From Rostratula benghalensis (lineage: Eukaryota > Chordata > Aves > Charadriiformes > Rostratulidae), in assembly GCA_013399305.1 (NCBI GenBank), contig VXAI01000194.1:124001-188000 (forward strand): a stretch of DNA of 64,000 nt, in the 5' to 3' direction. Each line of letters starts with the position of its first letter. Within the stretch, counting starts at the first letter, position 1. The notes under the pieces were generated by a model. The model had not been told where the DNA came from. It worked only from the letters and a program-made list of their open reading frames with translations, and ran no database searches. A program made the translations under genes and the position numbers. Shown here one piece after another: positions 23,117 through 34,884 of this stretch.

Positions 23117-25959
23117 GCTGAGATTTTAGTTTTTCCAAGTCTCCTACCTGGTAGTAAATGAGTCCAAAAAAGATTTCTGTCATGTTACAATAGAAAATGA
23201 GACAGATTGTGCCATTACTTCAGCTTTCATTTTAATACCTGCCAATACCATTTTGCAAATCCTGGAGTGTAATATTAAAAAAAAAAGTGTAGCTAACATG
23301 AGGTTAAAAAAATGTCTTTAGTGTGTAAAATATGAAGCTGGATGACACATAGGCAGCTGCAGATGCACTAATTTGATTTCATGCCTTAGAATCAACTGTT
23401 CCCCTGCACTGAAAGGCACATTTACATCCATCTGTCAAAGTCGGTTCCTTGTCTTTTCAGAGCTCCTCCGCTCGTTTCACCCCATGCTGTGTTCACGGGG
23501 GCGAGTTTGGAGCAGACTTTTCCAGCCCACCCATGTTTTTCAGGAACTTCCAGCAAAAATCCATTTCACCCCCCTCCCTTTTTTATTTTTTTGTTTTCAC
23601 CCTTTTATTTTCTTTCCTTTCCTGAGTCTTAGGGAGGCATTATTACAGGATTATTAGACAAGGAACGTAGGATCTGAGTGTTTAAGCTTTAATCCTCATA
23701 AGCCAAAGCCCTGGCTACAAAGCTGGGTTCATGACATTGGAAATGGTTTGATACCCAGCAGTGGGGAGTTGGGTGTTGTGAGGGGCAGCACCTGGGCTGG
23801 GGTGGGGAGTGGGCAGAAGGTGGCATCACTGCTGGTGGGTGAGTGAGGGTGACGGCTGTGTCCCCTGGGGGAGAGGAGAGGGTGGCTGAGGGGAAGGTGG
23901 GCTCAGAGAAGGGCAATGGATCAGCTGAAGGACTCACACCTGAGTGGTGTGGTCCTGGGTGACCTTGTGCTGAGATTAGAGCTGTGTCTTCAGGTGGGCA
24001 CTCCATCTCCTGGGAAGTCACCAAGGCTGTGTCAGTGAAGGAGTCCTCAATAACTGGCCTGAACAGCAGCATGCTGGAGCTCAGGTTACAGTGTAAAAAA
24101 CCAACCAAACTAAACCTAAAAGCAACAAACAAGCAAACAAGCCCCCAAAACTGACAAGGGAGTAACCCCATGTCTGCAATGTGCTTGTCTTGCTTGAGGG
24201 AACTTTCCTTCAGGCACAATGTGCCTGGGTGCCCTGCTGATGCTGTGCCACAGGGCCCTGGGTTGGCTGGTGCTTCAGGTGTTCTTGTGATGGCTGTGAT
24301 AAATTTCCAGAGTGGCAGCATTTTCTGATGTTTTTAATTTTTCTGACTGCATAGAACGTAGGGCAACTGAAATCAAATTTAGATCTTGTCCTGCATCGTA
24401 GGTACGAGCAAAATCAATATCTCTCATATTTTCACCACAGCATGAAATTCTGAAGATGGAAATTAAAGGTGTCTGATAAGCTGCCAAGTCAGCCCAGCCT
24501 CTCCTCCTCTTTCACTTAGTTTGTAGTGAGCGACTCCTCAAGTTTATCAGAGGCTAAAATTGTTTTATAACTTAATTTGCCCATTTAGGTACAGCTGCTA
24601 TCAAGAATGCATTACCCCTCAGATACTCACAACATTGTGCTAATGGTGGCTGGACCCATCCTTGGCATCAGACTGAAATATGCTTTAAAATCTGAACTCT
24701 CTATGGGAAGATTGTGTGCGGAGGGAAATATTGGTGGGCTGTTCAAACAGCAGGGCTTATTTTTGCTGCTGGGAGATGCAATGAGTTCTCTGATGCTCCT
24801 CCCTGGCTGTGGGGAAGAATCTACTCCCTGTAGTAGAACCTGTAACAAATCCTTGGCAAAGAGAAAGAACAAAACAGGGGTCAGTGTTGAAGCTGCACGA
24901 AGCTTATTAATTTGTGCTTCATGAATTTTCATAATGCTAAATTGTCTTTAAAGTGAAGAGGCAATTGTCGTGTCTTTACCCAATGTATAATTAAGCAAAC
25001 TCACTGCTGAAAGATACAACACAGATGAAACACTCGGGGCTGGATTGTGAGACACTTTCTTGTGCTGGTGAGGACTTGGTTATGCTCCCACGGTGCAGAC
25101 CAGCACTCGCTGTATAGAACAGGACGTACAGAATCACTGGGGCTCCAGAGAGGCTCTGTGTTATCATCCTCAGCAAGTCTTAAAATTATTTTTTTTTTTC
25201 CCCCCCAAGCAGTGGCCAGGGCAAGAACTGTGAGTGCTTCCTTGAAGTATCAGGACTGATGAGGTAATGATTGGAGTCAGGCAGTAGCTTATTTCTGTGA
25301 AAAAGAAACCCAGGTGTTTAGTGGCATTTGTGATAGATCGGTAGTTGTGAAGCATCTTGATTTTTCTAGTGCAGCTAAAACAGTTGAAGCCTTCAATATG
25401 CTTGAAAAACCTCTGATTTCTGTTGTTCAGGGGGCTGCCTGAGAAAGATGCACAAAAGTATGTGTTACATTTGAGATGATCTGTTCTGATGTGGGAGTAA
25501 AACTCCTACGCTCTTATGAAGAGAGATGGCATGAAGTACCTGTCAGAGCAGGGCATGAGTTATGGCTCTGGGAATACTTGGACCTCGGAGGGCTTTTGCT
25601 GGGGCAGAGCTGCAGAAAAAGGGATTTTGGTTAAGGGAGGGGAAAAACCTGACCTGGTTCATTGTGATTGAATGTGCCTGGGTCTGAGCCCTCCATGTGG
25701 GAGAGAGCGTTTTGCGGGAGAGAGCTGCAGGCTCAGATGGTCCCTGCAATCGGATTTCTCTGTTTGTTTTCATTGTAGTGCCAGGTGAAATGCAAGAGGG
25801 ATGAGAATCTCCTCGCTCTCTCTTAATTTCATCTCTTCCAGTCTGAAAATTAGAACTGCTTTCTCAGTGGGACCTTTACCTTTTACATCACAGAGCTTTG
25901 TCCTCCCCCTCCTACTTCCCACCACTTAATGGGCTGTAGGCAGCCCAACCAGAGGCTGC
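23117..25959. other. non-coding sequence with a G-rich patch
   Basis: No gene is recognised. The G-rich patch at about 23755-24010 allows a 210-codon minus-strand frame (23689-24321), the longest in the window. Its Pro/Ser/Thr/His-rich middle follows the base composition and shows no domain. A-and-C-rich low-complexity DNA at 24095-24150 and a T10C7 run at about 25189-25207 are the other irregularities. Confidence 0.5.
23794..23813 (+). other. potential G-quadruplex motif, short loops
   Basis: Runs GGG, GGGG, GGGG and GGG are spaced by loops of 2, 1 and 3 bases. Loops this short usually give stable folds. Further G runs continue to about 23915, so alternative registers are possible. The motif lies on + within the minus-strand open frame at 23689-24321. 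Confidence 0.6.
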
Positions 25960-26120
25960 GAGAGGAGAGAAATGGTAATTCATTCGGGATGGAAGCAGGA
26001 GGCAAAATGTAATCCATCATATCTGCTCTATCTCATTATGGAGGTGAGATACAAGAGAGGGCAAGCTGTTAATAAACTGGCGGATGAAGTTATTTTACCA
26101 ATCTGTTACAGCAAGCGGGG
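25960..26120. promoter_or_regulatory. candidate conserved non-coding element
   Basis: A compact run of AT-rich cores (GGTAATTCATTC, TGTAATCCATCATATC, CTGTTAATAAAC, AAGTTATTTTACC) without simple repeats. GC-richer, less patterned sequence lies on both sides. It looks like an enhancer core, but this is an inference from composition. Confidence 0.27.
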
Positions 26121-28479
26121 ATAGACGGGGGTAGAAGTGCATTATTCACACCTTTTCCTAATCCTTTTGTTCCTTATTCTGTGGAAATGCCGTTGCAAAG
26201 CCTGTAAAGCAGCCTGGCTCGGGGAGCTGATGTCCAGCCCCTCACACCTCCTGCTCTCCTGTTCTATCACATCTTGGTAAATAACCCTTCCAGGCCCTGG
26301 AGGAGGCATCGCTGTGGGGTTTGCAGACTGCCCAGGCTGGAGGGTTCACCCCAGCTTCTACAGAACTGCTCAGATTTCCTCACCCCTCAAAATGAAGCTG
26401 TTGTCTCTGTGAGCTGGGCTGCTGCATGTCATTGTCATCGTGGTTTATGTGCACGACAGTCTGCAGAAGTAAGACTTCAGAAGAAAAATGTTTCACACAT
26501 CCAAAATGTATGCAATGGAGTTAATGCAAAAGGAAGGGTAGTTAACTACACAAGCATGCTAAGAATGTTTTTCTTCTTTCTGCAAAGAAAATTAAAAACA
26601 ATCCCAAACCAAGCCCTAAGACCCTGCATGTGCAGGCATCCCATCCATCGTCTCTTTACATTTTTTTGGTTACTTAGTTGGGGTTTTCAGCAAAGTTGTC
26701 AAAGTTCTGTTCCTCACAAATAGAGGCCAAAAAGGTTTATTGAGAGCTGTGGGGCTGGGCAGCCCCAGGCAAGCTGTGTGCCCTGTCCCCCTGGGGCTAT
26801 GGAAGGCACCCCCTGGCTACCAGAGTTCTGCTGAACCACGTCATTTAGATCTGTAGGTGCTCTGAGCTGTAAGGTGGAAGGTGTAAATTATCATTATACA
26901 CATAAATATGGTCGAAGGAAGGAGCTGTAACAAATGACCAAGCATCTTTCCATTTGTGTTATGTTCCACCATTAGAAAGTGCTTAGTTTTCCTCATCTCT
27001 CCTACTACATCTTGGTCCTTCAATCCTGACCCCTTAAATCTGTGATTACTTGTGTTAATTCCTCTCATCTTGCTCTGATTTGGCCTAAATGCTGGGTTCA
27101 ACTCCTCCACTGACAAAGCCTTCTAATTTCTTGTTGCACTGACTGTTATTCTCAACCTTTATGATACTTAATGTCTTTAATTGTTGTTTCTTTAGGCTCA
27201 TGGGTAAACTTTAATGAAACCACCACTAACTCCCTTGCCACAAAAGCTTTCTCCTCCCCACCTTCCTTCCCAGCTGTCACTGCTCTGGCAAATAGTGGTA
27301 GTAATAATAATAACAGAATAACTTGCACAAGATAAATGAGGTTCCTGAGTTGAAAAGACTCAGTTCCTCTGTTTGCACCAGGGAGGAGGAGATTGAGACA
27401 TAACTTCATTAGCATTTCTGGATGATCACAATAGGGCTGCAGGGGTTGAGACTAAGAGGAGAGGAAATTTACAGATGATGACTTTATTAAATTTAAATTA
27501 CTATAAAAATACCTAGGCAAGGCTTTAGTGATGACATGAAAATCTCTTTTAGATTTTTCTTCCTATTACACAGGATCTTGACCAAGCTCTATGAGAAGTG
27601 GTGCATGGTTTCCCTCCATTCACACTTAGACTGGTTTTTACACGAGTTTTAACTGAACTTGTAAACATTAAAGTTCTGAATTTTTGCATGTGCAACAATG
27701 AAAGAGAAAAACAGCTTTGAAAATTGTCAGTGAAGGTTTTCCTGGGAGGGTTTGCTAATGTTGGCTCCCTGCACTCAAAATGTCTTAACTCTTAAGTTCA
27801 AGAAAACAAATCTAGAAGTGAAGCAAATAAAAAAATTAGTTTTGTCCTGTCATCCACATCACCCTGAGTGAGCTGCAAATGGCCTAGAGCCCTTCTTGAG
27901 AAAGTAGATTGTTGGACCTTCAGTATATCTCACTCACAGTAAATGGCTCAAAGTATTATCCGAAATTCTGGTCTCATGTTCATTTTCCAAATTGAGATAA
28001 TAGCCATATCCTGAAACATGCTTTTACAGAAAGCACTAATTATTCCTTCTTTGTCACAAGCCTCACCAGGGTTTGCTGAGTGATAATGTCTCCTCTCCTT
28101 GGAAATTTTCCTTTCTAAAATAGGACTCCAATACTTGAGAGCCAATTTGAGGAAGATGTCAGTGCCATGCTGAGCTAAATCCTGAATAAAGGACTTAATT
28201 TCCTACAACTGCTGCCTGGCATCTTTCAGAAGCTCAGAGCTCCTTTGAGAAAGGAGCAGCAGGAATGAGAAGTGTATATTGGCCAGAAACAACTGAGCTG
28301 CCCTATCTCTGGTGTGTGGCTGGGAGAAGAGCACTTGAGGCCACTCTTAGCCCAACTGTCCCTGTCTCTCGTGAAAGGAGCAGGGCTGTATTTGACAAGT
28401 AGTGTTTCATATCTCCTTGGAGCCCTTACATCTCCTGAGTAACACAAGCAATCTCATTCAAATTTCAAGTTTGTGATGA
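26121..28479. other. non-coding sequence, no gene recognised
   Basis: Unique DNA with a short AAT repeat near 27297-27315. The longest frame is 149 codons (26274-26723, +), Cys/Arg/Phe-rich and without a domain. No transposon ends or RNA genes were seen. Confidence 0.5.
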
Positions 28480-28830
28480 CGTGAAGAGGGCATATGCTAC
28501 CAAAAAATTATGATAAATGCGTATTATCATCATTTAAGCTCTCCATCAGTAAGCCCTTTCCTGAATAAGCTGGAGGAAGCGCTTAAAGTGTTTTCCAGAT
28601 CTGCTGGGTCTGTGGTCCTGAAGGGTTAGATTGCACATCTTGCCACGGACAGATGTTAATGAAGATAATTGAAGATGTTATTAGGAGAATGTGCTTGTTA
28701 TCAGAGGTTGCTTATGGCATTATTACTCAGAGTTACACTTCATTAATATCCATTTTTCATGGCTTTGCTTTGCCATTCATTAGTCGCATGACCTTGTGTT
28801 GCTGGAGGAAGTGTCAGAGATAAAGAATAT
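28480..28830. promoter_or_regulatory. candidate conserved non-coding element with GATA-type inverted repeat
   Basis: At 28510-28530 ATGATAA and TTATCAT form a 7-bp inverted repeat around a 7-base centre, placing two GATAA-type cores in opposite orientation. Downstream come further cores: GTTAATGAAGATAATTGAAG, GTTATTAGG, CTTCATTAATATCC and CATTCATTAG. The absence of repeats and of long frames, together with this site density, is typical of developmental enhancers. It was not verified by alignment. Confidence 0.37.
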
Positions 28831-29639
28831 GTACTTAGTCCTGGGCTACCCTCACTTACCCTGCTTTGTCATCTCCAGTCGAAACCCCCCTTTTCTGGCT
28901 CAGCCATAAAAGCAAAGACCACCAGCCCTGGGTGAGGAGCTGGGTGTGCAAATGCCCCATCAGTGTGTTTGCTGTTGTAACTGAGTGATTTATTGCCCCA
29001 CCTGTAAAACCTTCTCCTAAATAAACAAGTAAATATCAATTCATAGAGAAGCAGCACATGGTGATCCTTTAATTTACCTTGCTAAAGTAAAAAATGCTTC
29101 AAATCTGCTAGTACCCACTTTACAAGAAAATATTTTACTGTATTGCTATGGGAAATGTGTAATGATCACCTCGTGTTAGAATTGCTGCCGAGTATTTCCA
29201 CACAATCACATTTCCTTTCTGGAAGTCCTGTTTTGATAACTATAGCTCAGTCAGGAATGTAAAAACTTTAACATTCAAAGAAATAGAAATGTTAATTTGG
29301 AAATGCTGATCATATTGAGCTTTGATACCCCAGAGTTTGTGGAAAAGCCCTTTCCATAACAAGAAGTCTGGGTGTACGTGATGGGTGCAGTGGGGTATGG
29401 GCATGGGGCCTGTGATGCTGGGCAGGGTTAAGAGTCTGGGCTTGGAAAACTGAAATTCAGGATTTCTCCATTGTATTAATGGCCATCTTGGTATAATTAA
29501 GGAGCAGAGTTTTCCTAAGGAAAAAAAAAAAAAGCAATTAAACACCAAAGTAATCATCACACAAAGGATAACGAGGTGGTCTTTGCCCCAGTGAACCAGT
29601 CTATTCATTTGTGACATCTGGGCGCGGGCACGGGGCCGC
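28831..29639. other. non-coding sequence, nothing recognised
   Basis: Unique sequence with an A13 tract at about 29521-29533. A 125-codon minus-strand frame (29240-29617) spans the tract and has no recognisable domain. Confidence 0.5.
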
Positions 29640-29860
29640 CTGTGATGCTCGTTGACAAAAAGCGTGGCCTTAAGTCATTAGTAAGATGATTATTTGGCAG
29701 GCTTGTGCTAATTTTTATAATATTGGCAGTTTGATTAATATGTTAATGATCCTAATTTCCATATTGAGTTTTGTCACTTTAATTTGTCTAACGTGCCGGC
29801 AGAGAGAGTATTGGCAGTGTGAAATCTATATAAGAAGTGAAAGGCAGAAATTCCAAACTA
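29640..29860. promoter_or_regulatory. candidate enhancer with three NFI half-sites
   Basis: TTGGCA, the NFI half-site, occurs at 29694-29699, 29723-29728 and 29811-29816, all in the same orientation and always followed by G. A fourth related CCGGCAG lies at 29796-29802. Between them are homeodomain-type cores (GATTAATATGTTAATGATCC, CCTAATTTCC, TTTAATTTG). NFI factors often cooperate with homeodomain proteins in neural and mesodermal enhancers. Site identity is seen in the sequence; activity is inferred. Confidence 0.38.
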
Positions 29861-30584
29861 AGGATGAGACATTGGTCTGTATTTTCAGTTTTGCTCAGGC
29901 CATTCCATGCAGCCACAATCACCACGTAATTTACTCTTGTGAGTCCTCTTACACCCCCAGTGAATCAGATCCAGTATCTTGAATGACCACGTGTGGTGTT
30001 TAATTACACTGAAGTACTTTGACATCTTTGTCCCCCCATATATACATTGCTACAGCAGTGTTTATTCAATACCAGGTGCTGTCTAGAAATTATTCTCTAT
30101 TAGGCTCAGCAGAGGGATAACTATATTATTTAATGGTGGGTATTAGAGAAGTTGGTCCTATGTTCAGTGTTTTGGACGAGGTGAATGCCAGTGGCTGGTA
30201 AGGAAAAAACATAAAATATCGGTTAAAATACTTTAAGTATCTGAACGCCTTACAGCATGCCTTCTCTTCAGAAGTTTTTTCCCAGTACAACTTCTGCAGT
30301 AACTGGTGTTCTCTGAATGTGGGCCCATTTCTCTAAAACAATTCCCAAATGCCCTTCTTGTAACTCTTAGGGTTTCCTCCCAAAGACGTGTTCCTTCCTG
30401 CTCCCCTCCCTGCCGTCCCTGCAGACTGGGACACACGGATTTTATTCTTCCCTGCCCCGTGTTTCTGCTCGTGGTTGGTTTTTCTTCTGCGAGCTGACTC
30501 CAAGATTGTCTCTGGTAACAGGAGACTGTCTCTTTATTAATGCACTGTAACATCAAGTATATTAGCATCAAGTTCTCACTCAGC
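29861..30584. other. non-coding sequence, nothing recognised
   Basis: Mixed AT-rich and neutral DNA. An AT-rich stretch at about 30085-30150 (ATTATTCTCTATTAGG, CTATATTATTTAATGG) could be a minor element. A minus-strand frame at 30233-30571 has no domain. Confidence 0.45.
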
Positions 30585-30680
30585 TCTAAGTGTTACTTAG
30601 GGATATTAATCGACTGCTGCTTTATTTTAATGTGCTAATTTAGGATTAATGAATATAAAGGTTTGATTTACAGAGAGGTC
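30585..30680. promoter_or_regulatory. small candidate conserved non-coding element
   Basis: About 95 bp with tightly packed AT cores: GGATATTAATCGAC, TTTAATGTGCTAATTTAGG, ATTAATGAATATAAAGG. No repeat structure. The isolated CpG within ATTAATCGAC is retained. Inference from motif density only. Confidence 0.27.
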
Positions 30681-31041
30681 TTTGATTTGTGGCTTCTGCT
30701 GTACCTTCCCTTCCATTTCTTTTGCTGTAGAACTGTGGCCAGTTTAGAGTTCAGCCCAGGCAGTGAGTGCTAGTTCTCAGCAGCAGTTATTAGAGCCATT
30801 ACAGAGGATGTGTCCCCAGGTCACAGTGATGCCCCCTGACGTTGTTCAAGGGGGAGAGTATGATGCCTTTGGATGGAGGAAAAGGTATTTCTAACATTTT
30901 TTCCCCTCCTTATAATGAAAACATATTTGGTTTATTCATCAGTGGATGTGATCTGATGAATACCTGTACCTGCCCCATCTCAGTGTCTTTTATTATCATT
31001 AGTGTTTATGCTTTGTATAAGTAAGAAAATAATTAACATGC

Positions 31042-31058
31042 TTTTTTTTTTTTTTTTT
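31042..31058 (+). repeat. homopolymer T17
   Basis: Seventeen consecutive T residues followed by AATTTGC. No retroposon body is recognisable on either side, so this is a simple homopolymer and not evidence of a retrocopy. Confidence 0.9.
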
Positions 31059-31489
31059 AATTTGCAACAGTGTTTGCCAAGCTGGTAGCAAGATGTGTAC
31101 AGTATATCATAATTTTATGGTGTCTCTGTAGCCATACAAAAGCAGTAGAAGAAAAATGCCATATAAACAACTACTCAGGCAGAGTTTGAATGATCCCGTA
31201 ATTTTGATTTATACTTTGCATTTCATGGAACTGTATTAGCAGTTAAAGTCTATGGCTAAATGATTCCCAGCACAAAATGAGTCAGAAATACAAAAGGAAG
31301 CTTACATTGTAAGATTTAGTGCTGGGGACTTCGTTTAAATTCAGAGGCTGCGTGTAAATTATACGGTCCTGGTTGTCACTTTTAACTAACAATCCCAACC
31401 AACACAGCAGAGCCGGGTAATTTGTCCAGTATTTCTTTATGAGATGGTAAACTGCAGTTTAATTCTGGGCTCCCTTCAAAGGCAAAGCA

Positions 31490-31690
31490 AACTCATCTCT
31501 CAGACATAAGGTAATAGTGTGACCTAACGCTCACTTCAAAATAAACCTGGCTGCCACCTCATCATTATGCATCGCACCAAGGCAAGATGCGGCACTATGG
31601 GATGGCTATATTTAGCAGGAACATACGGCAGTAGATGGAGAAAAATGACACAACTGCCAATGGGATTCAATAGATAAAATGACTTGAAGA
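31490..31690. promoter_or_regulatory. candidate conserved non-coding element
   Basis: The block retains several CpGs in an otherwise CpG-poor region (AACGC, ATCGCACC, TGCGGC, TACGGC). It also carries TCATTATGCAT, CTATATTTAG (MEF2-like) and TGCCAA (NFI half-site on -, 31655-31660). CpG retention together with motif variety suggests constraint. An alternative is simple chance; alignment to other birds would decide. Confidence 0.33.
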
Positions 31691-34600
31691 GGACAAATGG
31701 GGTTTATCCTCTCCTGGAGCAGCTGCTTTTTCTACTAAAGACTTGAAAGTCTTTGCTTTAGTTCTGCACTGCTGGCTGCCTGCCTTAGACTTCACTTCTC
31801 TATACCAGGGTGGTGTTTCCTCTGAGAGGACACTGGCCCAGTCTGGAGTAGACAGAAATTAGTCTCTGTGGTGATTAGTGGAACAATACTGACTGGCCAC
31901 AGAAGGAAGTGTTATTACTATTTTTTTTTTTTTTTTTTGTGGTTGTTACAAGAGTAATTTTCCCAGGAGGAGTATGCGGTACAAGGTACCACTCCAGGGT
32001 AACTCTATTAGAGGAGAAGAATTGCTCAGATGTTTTGGTTGTGTGTCTGTGTAGGACTCTATTCAGGACAGCGTTGGCTGCATGCTCTGTATTAGTTCAC
32101 TCACACATAGGACTTCAAAAGCTTTAAAAATCTAAATTTAAGCTCCCAAGATGCAACAGCATATTACTTTCCTGAAATCACTGATTGAAATATAATCGCT
32201 TTTGCCCCAGTAGATCCTAAAGCACTTTGCAACCTGTACATCATCACTGTCTCTGAAAAACAAACCCAACCATCTTTGAAAGAGAACATACCATCTGTTT
32301 CACAGGACGTAACAGCACTGTCAAACAGCTCCGAGCCAGAAAAGGCTGTGGAGTGGGTATTAATTTTGAAAATACAGAGGATGTCTGGGTAGATACAACT
32401 TCAATGTAGATGGGAAGAGGGGTTCAGCAGCTCTAGGACCAAAACAGAGCTGTAATTTAATTCAAGTTAAAACTTTCCCCATTGGGGAGTCTCCTGGGTG
32501 GGAACAATTTCCTTGAATGTGAACTCAGTGCTGTGACTCCACTCCTGGGAGAGAAGGCGGTGTGTTATCAAGAAAGTGTGTTCTAGCAAAAACCCAGTAG
32601 ATAAGGAAAATGCTTAAGGTGAAGGGATCTATGCTACAGCACTTACAAGGTACTGGAGCATCTCAGTAAAACGTCATTTATTGATGTCTTGCAAGGAAAA
32701 TGTTGATTCCTTTTTGTAAATTGCATTTTCCATCAAAACTCACTGAGACTGAAAAATTACTTGTGACTGACAGGCTTTATGTGCTCCAGTTTGATGTGAA
32801 TGTTTTGGCCGGTGGAGCTAGAGAATAATTACACAGACTAACACGTTTGGTGGGTGACAGACAACATCTTCATTTTGCAGAAGTTGCTTTAGGAATACTT
32901 TTTCTCCCGACTCCTGTCTCTTCCTTTCCATAATGAGATGCTTCCCACCTTTCCTTTCTCTGCCCCTCGGGGTTTGCTTTAGGACTGGATGTGGGAGCTT
33001 GGCCAGCGTGGGGGTGGCAGGAAGGGGAAGCTCCAAGTGCCCTCCAGCACTGCCTGGGCACAACTGTTGAGCTCTGTTGAATGCATCCCTCTGTCTCCTT
33101 GCATTTGGCAGCCTGTGCCATGAAGGGCTGACAGAGCCCTCGTGGCTTTGCAGCTGGGAGGGACCTGCCCAGGTCTCAGCCCTCTGGAGCTCGGTGGCAG
33201 ATACTCCCATTTCCTCCGTGTGACTGTCACCGCCACTCACGGTGGTGTGTTTAGAGTGACAGTGATGCTCTGGGGTGGTCCCAGGCCCTGCTGGCTCCCT
33301 GTGCATTGTGGCTTCTGAGGGGCTGGAAACCACCCAGCTCTGCCCCAGCCCTGGAAAAAATCTTCTCGTCTGTCACAGGAGCAGAGCCCTTGGGGACAGG
33401 GGACATCCCTGGCCCTGGACAGCCCTCATGAACCAGGGTGATTCCTGATTCCACTCCAGCTGGCGCAGGGCAAATCTGGAGCATCCCTTTGCTGTGGCTC
33501 AAAGGGAAGTAACAACAAAAGCAGTTTTACACCTTCTGGGGTCTGGCCCTGCAAATCTCTGCCTTTCACTCTGCGAATGCCTTGGTGATTCCCAAAACTT
33601 CTGAAATACATCCCAGAGCTCATTTGTGGCAAGTGGGGCCCTGAAGGGAGTAAAGACCCGAATATCTAACTTTAATATGCAGATGGCAGAGTTAATCCAC
33701 TAGATGAGTGTAGCAGAAGAGAATAATGTCTAACATTAAGGGAGTTATTTCTTAGCCTGATTAATATTACCATGAAAGCATATGGGTTGGAAGAGACGTG
33801 CTCTAATGACTTGCTGATCCTTGTTTTGCACGGTTCCATAGAAATTGCAGACTTGCACAAATTATGGAGTCAACATATTACTGGGTAACTGAAGAAAAAA
33901 AAAGCCAGAAATGGCAATTTCCTTAGGTTGAGGTGGTCTTATGTGTCACACTACAGCTGGCATCCCTGCAAATGCAATAGCTTGGATGGCAGTTGTCTGC
34001 TAAAATTGGTGGGTGGGTAACAAAAGAATAGATTCTAAAACTTAATAGTCTGTGTGAGGGCACCACTGCAAGATGGAATATAAACCCCAGCAATATGGTA
34101 CAGGAGATGCCCATGGAAGGACGTGCTTCCCGACAGACTATGGAGCAAATCCTGCTTCAGGTGCTGGGTCTGCCAGGTATGAACCATTAACACCTCCAAA
34201 ACACTTGGTGGTTTTCCTGGTTCATGTTCCTTTGGTGATGGCCAGGCATTCTGTGCTTGGGGCTGATGCAGCGCCCCTGCACCCCCTGCTCTGCCAGTCC
34301 CCGGGGGGCTCTCCCCAGTTTCAGAAGGTATTTGCCAGATGTAGAAGTTGCCAGTCTGGGATAAAAAGATGGGCTTCAGTGCATTCTGGGAAACTCTGGA
34401 AGACTTTCAGCAGAAAATAAGGTAGGCTGAGAAATGGCAGTAGATTCATGAGCTAAAAATAATTAAGGTAAATCCTGGAGCATTTCGGTTCCCCTTCTTC
34501 ACTCTGTTTTCAAACAGAATATTCTGCATGATGAATTGTGAAAGTGCAGCACATGCTGTGAGGCTTTAACTGCCTCCTCAGACCATAAAGGGGAAGAAAA

Positions 34601-34884
34601 GGAATCCTGGAATTGTTGATGGTTTAGGAGAAAGCTAAATACAGCCCAGGAAGAAAAAGGCTATACCTTAAAAATTAATTGTTCAAGTACCAGGTCATTG
34701 TAGAGTAATGCACCGTGAAATTATGTTATTCTCTGGGAGAATTTCCATAAAGTTTAACACTCCATGACACATTCTTTTTTCTATTGAAGTTAGTTAAAAA
34801 TAGTACATAAAAGTCCTCAGTGTGCGGAGAGAGCCTAAGTCTCACTTGAAACAAGGCTGTGGGAGCAGGAGGGGGGCAGAGGGG
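31691..34884. other. non-coding sequence, no gene recognised
   Basis: A T18 tract lies at 31921-31938. A GC-richer zone at about 32900-33480 holds a 171-codon minus-strand frame (32818-33333), which overlaps two other open frames on the same strand and has no domain. I see no transposon ends. The remainder is unremarkable unique sequence. Confidence 0.5.
31921..31938 (+). repeat. homopolymer T18
   Basis: Eighteen consecutive T residues preceded by GTTATTACTA. No retrotransposon body is attached. Confidence 0.9.

Noticed and set aside
31042..31058. T17 as the tail of a retrocopy on the minus strand
   Set aside because: No gene-like or SINE-like body and no flanking target duplication was seen.
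32818..33333. 171-codon minus-strand frame
   Set aside because: Three frames are open at once in this GC-rich zone, a sign of composition and not of coding.
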